Shown here piece by piece: positions 53,598-61,032 of a stretch of 64,000 nt of DNA. The notes below the pieces were generated by a model. That model worked only from the letters and a program-made list of their open reading frames with translations. It searched no databases and had not been told where the DNA came from. Every line of letters begins with the position of its first letter. The stretch's first letter is position 1. Source of the DNA: Treponema sp. (GTDB taxonomy: Bacteria; Spirochaetota; Spirochaetia; Treponematales; Treponemataceae); contig JAEDCT010000004.1 in the NCBI GenBank assembly GCA_016294035.1, positions 62,001-126,000 on the forward strand, read 5' to 3'. The position numbers were made by a program, and so were the translations under genes.

Positions 53598-55412
53598 ATG
53601 AGAAGGTTTCCTGGTTTTCTATTTATTCCACTTGCTCTCATTTCCTGCGGGTCAGCACCTGATCCGGACCAGAATCCTTCTATGGCAGAAACTGATGCTG
53701 TAATTGAAAAAACGTCTTCTGAAGAAAATGTTTCCCCTGAAAAGGAATCTCCAGAAGTTCCTGCCGCCACGGAGCCGGATGCCAAAGAACCCCGTGAGAG
53801 TGTCATTAAGATTGCACCCAGGAACAGGGGATATTTTTCAGATATAAGTTCAAAAAACATGGATTTGGTTTGCAATGGAACCTATCAGAATTTAAGGCAG
53901 GCGGTGACTGCAATTCATAAGTCAGATGTGTCTTCCTATTCTGAAAGTGAAAAGACTGTTCTCTATGTTTCATCCGTAATTTCGTCCCTTGTCTGGCCTT
54001 CAGAGCGTGTGAACTGGTATGTTCCCGACATGAAAAATGAAAACCAGTACGTGGGGGCTGCGGGAAATTCTCTCAGGGGCATCTATGACCTGAGTACCAG
54101 CAATTCTGATTTTCTGTCTGCAATTCTTCCTGTGCTTTCCATGATCAGGATTTCTGACAGGGAATTTTCCGAGTATGCCCAGCATGCCCACATGCAGATT
54201 GATGCCGCCTTAAAATTCCGGGATGATTCTGTTCTTGCCAATTATCTCAAGGGATGCCTGCTTGACCGTGAAGGAAAATTTCTTGAGGCTTCAAGGTATT
54301 TCAAGTCCTGTTCAAAGGCTGCTTCCGGTAGTATTGAAATAGCCGTTGCCATTGCCAGAAATGACTTCAAGATTGGAAAGCCTGAGGATTCCCTTGAAAA
54401 GGCAGAAAAATATTTGTCTGATTTTACAAACAATGTTTCCCTTCTTAAGGTTTGTGCTGATGCTTCCTATGCAATGGGTGACTATTCTAAAGCTGAATCC
54501 TATGTTGCCCGTGTTCTTTTGAGTGAGCCGGACAGTGTTGATTACATTCTCCTTAGGGCAAGGATTCTTATGGGGCGTCAGGATTATATCCGCACGTCAT
54601 CACTTCTTGATGTCTGTTCCAGAATCGCACCTGAAAACAAGAACTATCTCATGCTCAGGTCTGAGCTTCAGCGTGAATGGAACAAGAATTCTTCTGCAGC
54701 CATTGAAACCTGCTCAAAGGCTCTTTCATTGTATCCTGATGATATTGACGTGATGGTTTTTGCTGCAAGAACGGCATCTGCAGTGTCTTCAAAGGTAAAC
54801 GGCATGACGGCTGCTGAATTGTGTGAAAAAGTTCTTGGGGCAGATAAGGAAAATATTCCTGCAATGGAAGTGTATGTGGTGGAGCTTTCAAGAACAGGTG
54901 AGTGGAAAAAGGCCTATGACTTGAGCCGCGTCATAATTTCACGTCCTAAGGTTGATGACAGATCCTGGAGAAACCATGTGGATGTGTGCATTGGGCTCAA
55001 GCTGTTCCCGGAGGCGTTGAATGTGGCCCAGAAGCTGTATTCTGATGATTCTTCTTCGGAAGAAAACCAGCAGTGCTACCTGAAGGCTCTTGTTGCTGCA
55101 TCTCACAGACAGCAGTCTCTTGATATGATTTCCCGTCTTCTTCCGAAATCAAACCAGAAGATGAAGAGTTTTCTCTATTATCAGAGAAGTTATTTCGGGG
55201 CTACAGAGGAAAATGTGCTTTCTGACTTAAGATCCAGTCTTACTGCAAATCCTAGAAACAAGGATGCTCTTTTCCGCCTGTATGAAATTTATTACAGGAA
55301 ACGTGACTGGCGTCGTGCCCAGTATTATCTAAAGCAGGTTGTTGCAATCGATCCTGCAAATCCAGACTATCTTTCGCGAAATGCAGAACTGGACAAGCTT
55401 TTGCGCCGCTAA
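53598..55412 (+). CDS. TPR-repeat lipoprotein
   Basis: The 604-residue product has a lipoprotein signal ('LALISCGS', Cys17), a Pro/Glu/Ser-rich spacer (about 20-75), then helical tetratricopeptide-like repeats from about 200 to the end ('ANYLKGCLLDREGKFLEASRYF', 'DASYAMGDYSKAESYVARVL', 'AQYYLKQVVAIDPANPDYL', quoted in part). Such proteins act as protein-binding scaffolds on the periplasmic side of a membrane, often for outer-membrane assembly or peptidoglycan machines. No Shine-Dalgarno is visible; the ATG is six bases after the stop of the membrane protein, so translation may reinitiate. Confidence 0.82.
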   Translation: MRRFPGFLFIPLALISCGSAPDPDQNPSMAETDAVIEKTSSEENVSPEKESPEVPAATEPDAKEPRESVIKIAPRNRGYFSDISSKNMDLVCNGTYQNLRQAVTAIHKSDVSSYSESEKTVLYVSSVISSLVWPSERVNWYVPDMKNENQYVGAAGNSLRGIYDLSTSNSDFLSAILPVLSMIRISDREFSEYAQHAHMQIDAALKFRDDSVLANYLKGCLLDREGKFLEASRYFKSCSKAASGSIEIAVAIARNDFKIGKPEDSLEKAEKYLSDFTNNVSLLKVCADASYAMGDYSKAESYVARVLLSEPDSVDYILLRARILMGRQDYIRTSSLLDVCSRIAPENKNYLMLRSELQREWNKNSSAAIETCSKALSLYPDDIDVMVFAARTASAVSSKVNGMTAAELCEKVLGADKENIPAMEVYVVELSRTGEWKKAYDLSRVIISRPKVDDRSWRNHVDVCIGLKLFPEALNVAQKLYSDDSSSEENQQCYLKALVAASHRQQSLDMISRLLPKSNQKMKSFLYYQRSYFGATEENVLSDLRSSLTANPRNKDALFRLYEIYYRKRDWRRAQYYLKQVVAIDPANPDYLSRNAELDKLLRR

Positions 55413-55443
55413 ATTTTTTTGTCCACGCCTTTGATTCTTTGTC

Positions 55444-55472
55444 TTGAAAGCACTCATGTATTTTGTTATAAT
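55444..55472 (+). promoter_or_regulatory. Predicted yajC-secD-secF promoter
   Basis: TTGAAA (55444-55449), 17 bases, perfect TATAAT (55467-55472) with TG two bases before. The leader is about 37 bases and carries AGGAAGG. One of the best promoters in the window. Confidence 0.75.
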
Positions 55473-55515
55473 CGGTTAGTATTTTAAACAAAAATTTTAT
55501 CGCAGGAAGGATGAT

Positions 55516-55884
55516 ATGGTTTATTCTATGTTGACAGCAGCAGCTCCGGCAGATGCAGGACTTTTGGGTGGAGCTTCAATGTTCATGCCTTTGATTCTTA
55601 TCATTGGTGTCATGTATTTTTTCATGATTCGCCCACAGAATAAGAAGCAGAAGGAACTTCAGAAGATGCTTGATGCACTCAAGAAGGGTGACAAGGTAGT
55701 TACAATCGGTGGTATTCACGGAACAGTTAGTTCTGTTAAGGAAAATACAGTAGTTGTTAAGGTTGATGACAGTGCAAAGATTGAATTTGACCGCAAGGCA
55801 ATTGCTGCAGTAATTTCAGACAAGAAAAATAAAGAAGACAAGGCAGGATCAGCTGCCGAATCTGGAGACAAAAAAGATGAGTAA
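55516..55884 (+). CDS. yajC: Preprotein translocase accessory subunit YajC
   Basis: YajC joins SecDF in the inner membrane. The 122-residue protein has one membrane helix (about 22-42, 'FMPLILIIGVMYFFMIRPQNKKQKE' in part) followed by the family's 'GDKVVTIGGIHGTV' motif and a charged tail. AGGAAGG with a 5-base spacer supports the start. The last eight bases overlap secD. Confidence 0.95.
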   Translation: MVYSMLTAAAPADAGLLGGASMFMPLILIIGVMYFFMIRPQNKKQKELQKMLDALKKGDKVVTIGGIHGTVSSVKENTVVVKVDDSAKIEFDRKAIAAVISDKKNKEDKAGSAAESGDKKDE

Positions 55885-57613
55885 AAAAAGTCGTCTTATT
55901 ACGATCATTGCAGTATTGGCTGTATGTTTCGCCTTTCTCTGGCCAACAATCAGCTGGTATGCACTTACTCCAAAAGAGGAGCAGGCTCTTGCCCTGAGCT
56001 CTTTGGAAAAAATCAAGGATTATTCTGGTGCAAAGGCTGCCGCAGATGTGGAGACTTTTATCCAGACCATAAAGAATGCTCCTTCAACTCTTCTTACTAA
56101 GGATCAGGCATGGCTCAGAAAACAGGCAGAAAAGAATCTGGAGCTTGCCGGAAAACCTGTTGAGAAGCAGATGACTCTGGCAGATGCAGTTTCTTCCTTT
56201 GATTCAAAGGCAGAACTTTCAGATTTTATTGAAGGTATCTACAGAAAGCGCATTCTCAAGATTAAGGATGCTTACAAGAATTCCGTAAAGCTTGGTCTTG
56301 ACCTTTCCGGTGGTATGAATGTTATCGTTAAGGCAGACCTTGATGCAGTTCTTGCAAATCAGGCCGGCCAGAATGTAGACGAGCTTACATTGAAGTCAGA
56401 TGCAATGGCTCAGGCTGTTGAAACTCTCACAAGCCGCATTGACCGCTTTGGTCTTTCTTCTCCAACAATCCGTCAGCAGGGTGAAGATCATATCTATATT
56501 GAACTTCCAGGTTCAGCAGAAGCTGATCAGATTAACTCAATCATTCAGGGTCGTGGTATCTTGAACTTCCGCCTTACAGATGAGGAGGCAACTCAGAAGT
56601 TCCAGGAATATTATTTTCAAAACATGACAAACACTTTCGACAGCAAGGGAAATCTTATTGATCCTACAATTATTCCTGAAGACTGCGAAGTTATGGGGCT
56701 TTACACAACAGATGAATACGGTCTTGATCAGAGACAGGGGTATCTCGTTGTAAAGAAAGAAATTATTCTTGACGGTAAGCATGTTAAGTCTGCTGATATC
56801 GGAACAGAGGAATTTTCTTCACGTCCACAGGTTAGCTTCACATTGGATAGTGAGGGTGCTGAAATCTTCGGAACATTCACGACAAACAATGTTGGAAAAT
56901 ATCTCTGTATCGTAAGTGATGACAAGATCAAGTCAAATGCAAGGATCAACGGACCAATTACAGGTGGAAGCGTTGCAATCACAGGCTTTGGAATTCAGGA
57001 AGCCCAGAACCTGAAAAAGGTTTTGCAGACAGCCTGGCTTGATGTTCCTCTTTCAGTTGAAAGCCAGCAGGTTATTGGTGCTTCCCTTGGTGATCTTGCA
57101 ATCAATCAGGGTATCATGGCTATTTTCGTTGGTCTTGCTGCCATTATGGTTTTCATGCTTATCTGGTATCATGGAGCAGGTATCAATGCCTGTGTTGCTC
57201 AGGTTCTTAACCTTTACATTATGTTCAGTATCCTTAGTGCCTTTAACCTTACAATCACACTTCCAACAATTGCAGGTATGATTCTTACAATTGGTATGGC
57301 AGTTGATGCTAACGTAATCATTTTTGAACGCATCAAGGAAGAGCGTCGTCTTGGAAAAGACAGGGCATCTTCAATAAATGCAGGTTTCAACAATGCATTC
57401 TGGGCAATCATGGACTCTAACATCACAACATTCATCGCTGCAATCTTTATGAGCCAGCTTGGTTCTGGTGCCGTTCAGGGATTCGCAGTCAGCCTTGCAA
57501 TTGGTGTTGTATCAACAGTATTCACAGCACTCTTTGTTTCACGCCTTATGTTTGATTTCCAGACAGAAGTTATTGGAAAGAAGAACATCAGCATTGGCTG
57601 GGGGATTAAATAA
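55877..57613 (+). CDS. secD: Protein translocase subunit SecD
   Basis: SecD with SecF uses the proton or sodium gradient to pull proteins from the Sec channel into the periplasm. The 578-residue protein has a first membrane helix, a large periplasmic part with 'KLGLDLSGGMNVIV', and a C-terminal block of five helices with the motif 'GMAVDANVIIFERIKEE'. It overlaps yajC by eight bases and shares one base with secF (TAATG), so all three are translated together. Confidence 0.97.
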   Translation: MSKKSRLITIIAVLAVCFAFLWPTISWYALTPKEEQALALSSLEKIKDYSGAKAAADVETFIQTIKNAPSTLLTKDQAWLRKQAEKNLELAGKPVEKQMTLADAVSSFDSKAELSDFIEGIYRKRILKIKDAYKNSVKLGLDLSGGMNVIVKADLDAVLANQAGQNVDELTLKSDAMAQAVETLTSRIDRFGLSSPTIRQQGEDHIYIELPGSAEADQINSIIQGRGILNFRLTDEEATQKFQEYYFQNMTNTFDSKGNLIDPTIIPEDCEVMGLYTTDEYGLDQRQGYLVVKKEIILDGKHVKSADIGTEEFSSRPQVSFTLDSEGAEIFGTFTTNNVGKYLCIVSDDKIKSNARINGPITGGSVAITGFGIQEAQNLKKVLQTAWLDVPLSVESQQVIGASLGDLAINQGIMAIFVGLAAIMVFMLIWYHGAGINACVAQVLNLYIMFSILSAFNLTITLPTIAGMILTIGMAVDANVIIFERIKEERRLGKDRASSINAGFNNAFWAIMDSNITTFIAAIFMSQLGSGAVQGFAVSLAIGVVSTVFTALFVSRLMFDFQTEVIGKKNISIGWGIK

Positions 57614-58854
57614 TGAAAACAGTTAAGAAATTCAGCAAGGCATTTCCAGTTTGTGCAGTCATCAGTTTCCTGATCATTGCTGCTGGTGTTGCTGGTTATT
57701 TTATTAAGGGAATCAACTACGGAATTGATTTTGTTCCTGGTTTGGTTGATGAAGTAAGAATTGCTCCTCCTGCAATTTCTGTTACATATTCCGGAACTGC
57801 AACTGCAAGTATTGAGGCATCTAACCTTGCTCTTGACGTTATCATCAGTGGTGCAGGTGCAGAAAACGAAACAAAGTCATTTACATTTGGTCAGAATCCA
57901 ACTGTAGGTGACATGGTAAAGGCTCTTAATTCTGTTGAAGGAATTAATGCAGTCTTGCTCAGCGGAGAGTCAAGTGATTCATACGGCTTGTATCTTGACA
58001 GTGCTTCTACATCCAGACTTTATTCAGATTCTGCACTGAAGCTCTATGTTGCAAAGGAAGACCCTTCTGTAAATATTGATACTGTGCGTGCATCTCTTTC
58101 TTCACAGAATGTTGTTGTAAAGGAACTTGGTGTTGATGGAAACAAGAGTTTCCAGATTCGTGCTGCTATTTCTGATGATTCAGTTTCTGTAGAAAAACTT
58201 CAGGATGGAATCATGGCCAGCCTTCACGATAAGTTTGGAAGTGACAACGTTGCAATTGTTAAGACTGATTTCGTAGGATCTCAGTTCTCAAATTCCCTTG
58301 CATACAAGTCAATTGCACTTGCCCTGGTAACACTCCTTATCATTTGGGGATACGCAACAATTCGCTTCCACTGGGACTTTGCTCTTGGTTCAATCATAGC
58401 TCTTGTTCATGACTGTCTCATTATGTTCACATTCATTTCATGGTCACAGATTGAATTCTCAACAACAACATTTGCTGCAGTTCTCACTATCTTCGGTTAC
58501 TCAATCAACGCAACTGTAGTTATTCTTGACCGTGTTCGTGAAAACATCCGCGTTGTTCAGACAAAGGATTTCAGGGATATTCTTGATACAGCAATTACTG
58601 GAACTTTGAGCCGTTCTATTATTACAACAGTAACAACATTGTTTGCTTCCATTTCACTTCTTGTGTTCACAACAGGAAGCATCCGTGACTTTGCAGTTGT
58701 TCTTACGGTAGGTCTTATTTCTGGTTGTTATTCATCTATTTTCATCTCTGGTGGTGTAATTGCTCTTGCCCGCCGTCACTGGGAACCAGGTGTACATGCA
58801 AATCATGTTCGACCACATGAAAACAAGAACGTGATTTCAATGCCAGCAAACTAA
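57613..58854 (+). CDS. secF: Protein translocase subunit SecF
   Basis: The 413-residue partner of SecD has the start 'FSKAFPVCAVISFLIIAAGV', the family motif 'KGINYGIDFVPG', and a C-terminal six-helix block with 'YSINATVVILDRVRENI'. It is longer than E. coli SecF (about 320) because of an extra periplasmic region at about 55-160, common in spirochetes. A terminator follows about 56 bases downstream. Confidence 0.96.
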   Translation: MKTVKKFSKAFPVCAVISFLIIAAGVAGYFIKGINYGIDFVPGLVDEVRIAPPAISVTYSGTATASIEASNLALDVIISGAGAENETKSFTFGQNPTVGDMVKALNSVEGINAVLLSGESSDSYGLYLDSASTSRLYSDSALKLYVAKEDPSVNIDTVRASLSSQNVVVKELGVDGNKSFQIRAAISDDSVSVEKLQDGIMASLHDKFGSDNVAIVKTDFVGSQFSNSLAYKSIALALVTLLIIWGYATIRFHWDFALGSIIALVHDCLIMFTFISWSQIEFSTTTFAAVLTIFGYSINATVVILDRVRENIRVVQTKDFRDILDTAITGTLSRSIITTVTTLFASISLLVFTTGSIRDFAVVLTVGLISGCYSSIFISGGVIALARRHWEPGVHANHVRPHENKNVISMPAN

Positions 58855-58910
58855 AACCGGACATTTTTTTAAATTGATTTTTTAGAGGTTCCAGAAAAAT
58901 AGATAGTTTT

Positions 58911-58943
58911 AAGCCGTGACAGAAACTTGTTGCGGCTTTTTTT
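58911..58943 (+). terminator. Terminator after secF
   Basis: AAGCCG (58911-58916) pairs with CGGCTT (58933-58938), with inner ACA/TGT pairing, followed by seven T's. The T-run ends only nine bases before the ispH ATG. Confidence 0.85.
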
Positions 58944-58952
58944 GTTATATAT

Positions 58953-59807
58953 ATGCAGGTAATTAGAGCAAAAGTTCTTGGTTTTTGTATGGGTGTCAGA
59001 CGGGCTGTTGAAACTGCAGTCAATGCTCTTGATCAGAACAGGGACGGAACAAAAAAAATATTCACTCTTGGGCCACTGATCCATAATCCAACTGTGCTGG
59101 CTTCTCTTGAAGAAAGAGGCTTGAGACTTCTGGATGCAGATAATATGGATGAGGTTGATTCATCGAGCGTTGTTGTTATTAGAGCACATGGAACGACACC
59201 AGGTGTTTTGTCCAGGCTGGAAAGCAGAAAGGCTGCTGTTCTTGATGCTACATGTCCCCGTGTTCATTTGAGTCAGAAAAGAGCCCGGGAGTGGAGTGAA
59301 AAAGGCTTTGACATAATTATTGCCGGTGACAGAAATCATGGTGAGGTTTTAAGTATCTCTTCTTATGCAAAAACGCCTGTCACTGTGATTGAAAGCGCAG
59401 AGGAAGCAGAGAAGCTTTTTCTTCCTGAGAATTCTGTTTTGATTGCGCAGACAACTTTTAGTCCCGTTGAGTTTGAAAAGATATGTACCATTCTGAAAAG
59501 AAAAAATAGTCAGCTTCAGGTTTTTAATTCAATATGTTCAGCAACAATGGAGCGTCAGAATGCACTTAGTGAACTTGAGGGAAGGGCTGATGGCCTGTTG
59601 ATTATTGGAGGAAAGAATTCTGCAAATACCAGAAGGCTTTATGATAGTGGAACCAGGTATTTTTCAAAATGCCATCTGGTAGAAAATGAACTTGAGATTC
59701 CAGCTTGTTTTATGGCTATGGAAAGGGTTGCAATTTCGGCAGGTGCAAGTACACCGGATTCCACGATTGATGCAGTTGAAAATGCTTTGATTTTAGGACA
59801 AACTTAA
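58953..59807 (+). CDS. ispH: 4-hydroxy-3-methylbut-2-enyl diphosphate reductase IspH
   Basis: IspH makes IPP and DMAPP in the last step of the MEP isoprenoid route, using a [4Fe-4S] cluster. The 284-residue protein has the three cluster Cys: Cys12 ('GFCMGVRRAV'), Cys101 ('DATCPRV') and Cys195 ('NSICSAT'). The substrate His residues are His43 ('LIHNP') and His79 ('RAHGT'); the final conserved motif is 'SAGASTPDSTI'. The start cannot be moved downstream without losing Cys12. There is no Shine-Dalgarno and only nine bases between a terminator T-run and the ATG, so its expression is unusual. Confidence 0.96.
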   Translation: MQVIRAKVLGFCMGVRRAVETAVNALDQNRDGTKKIFTLGPLIHNPTVLASLEERGLRLLDADNMDEVDSSSVVVIRAHGTTPGVLSRLESRKAAVLDATCPRVHLSQKRAREWSEKGFDIIIAGDRNHGEVLSISSYAKTPVTVIESAEEAEKLFLPENSVLIAQTTFSPVEFEKICTILKRKNSQLQVFNSICSATMERQNALSELEGRADGLLIIGGKNSANTRRLYDSGTRYFSKCHLVENELEIPACFMAMERVAISAGASTPDSTIDAVENALILGQT

Positions 59808-59938
59808 ATAGGGAATCTGTTTTGCAATGAAGATTTCTGGAAAACAGATCCTGCAGATTAACTTGAATATTGTTGCATCTTTTATTCTGGATGCATTCAT
59901 TAAATAATTTATTGAATTATGGGAGGTTTAATTTTACC

Positions 59939-61012
59939 ATGAAAAAGATTTTATTGTTGGCGGGAACAGCTTTGCTTGCATCAACTTTGTTTGCATACAA
60001 TCCACCATTTGGCGGTGAGGAGATGTTCAGGCTCACAAATCCTGAGCTTATGTCAGGTGCAGCCAGTGCTACAGGTGGAGCTAATTTTACGGTTCTTCCT
60101 TCATCAATTGTTTACAATCCGGCTTTGCCTGCATGGGAGCAGAGAGTTGAGGTAGATGCCAGCGGAACAATTATGTTCAATTCAAACAAGATCTCAATTT
60201 TGGGCGAGGATTCGGATTCTTCTGCCGGCTTTGGTGCTGAACTTGGTCTGATGGTTCCAACAAAATGGTTTGTGTTTACTGGAACAACAAGTTTCCTTGC
60301 AAGTGATTTTTACGGAATGAATTTGAGGAAATCAATTGTAGCTCATGGTGGAGCATCCAAGGAAATTTCAAGGAACCTGGCTGTTGGTGCAAATGCCTAT
60401 TTTGGTTACTACATGGGAAGCGGCGCAGATTTTACGGTTGGTGCTGATGTTGGTGTCTTGTACAAGGGTGATGATTTTGCATGTTTCAAGAATCCACGCT
60501 ATGGATTTGCTCTCCTGAATTTGGGAAAGCCTCTTTCCGGATATGAAACTCTGGGAATTGATGGAAGTTTTGATGATGCATCATATCCTGGATTCCTTAC
60601 TCCTCGTGCTTCATTTGCAGCAACTGTATTTGATGTGAGCAAGGTAAAGGGCGGTTTCAGCTGTGATGTTGCCGTTCCTTCTTTCCAGAATTTTATTGCA
60701 GACTTTTCATTTGGTGTTGTTATTGACAAGCTTATTAATGTTTCACTGTCATGGCAGGGAAATGCCCGTGAACTTGCTGAAGGTGGATCTGATGGATTTA
60801 ATGTTCCTGCATTGGGAGTTTCCATGAAGTTCCTTTTCAATTCAGCAAAAATCAAGGAAAAGAATTCTGACTGGGAACAGAGCGAGATTATTCCATCTGT
60901 GGCATATCAGAATTTGTATTCGGGAATCCATGCTGCCAGTTTTGGTGCACGTGTAAATCTTGGTTTAAAAGATACAACTCCTCCAGAGATTATTATTTGG
61001 AATGAGGAGTAG
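59939..61012 (+). CDS. UPF0164/FadL-like outer-membrane protein
   Basis: The 357-residue product has a signal peptide (MKKILLLAGTALLASTLFA) followed by 'NPPFGGEEMFRLTNPELMSGA' (in part) and 'PSSIVYNPALPAWEQRVEV'. This resembles the treponemal UPF0164 family, FadL-type beta-barrels thought to take up fatty acids or other hydrophobic compounds. The strands alternate small and aromatic residues. ATG 59939 has GGGAGG 12 bases upstream, a long spacer; an earlier in-frame start at 59870 would put the signal peptide inside the protein. The next gene starts 20 bases after the stop. Confidence 0.85.
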   Translation: MKKILLLAGTALLASTLFAYNPPFGGEEMFRLTNPELMSGAASATGGANFTVLPSSIVYNPALPAWEQRVEVDASGTIMFNSNKISILGEDSDSSAGFGAELGLMVPTKWFVFTGTTSFLASDFYGMNLRKSIVAHGGASKEISRNLAVGANAYFGYYMGSGADFTVGADVGVLYKGDDFACFKNPRYGFALLNLGKPLSGYETLGIDGSFDDASYPGFLTPRASFAATVFDVSKVKGGFSCDVAVPSFQNFIADFSFGVVIDKLINVSLSWQGNARELAEGGSDGFNVPALGVSMKFLFNSAKIKEKNSDWEQSEIIPSVAYQNLYSGIHAASFGARVNLGLKDTTPPEIIIWNEE

Positions 61013-61032
61013 TCGTTAGATACGGAGTAAAT

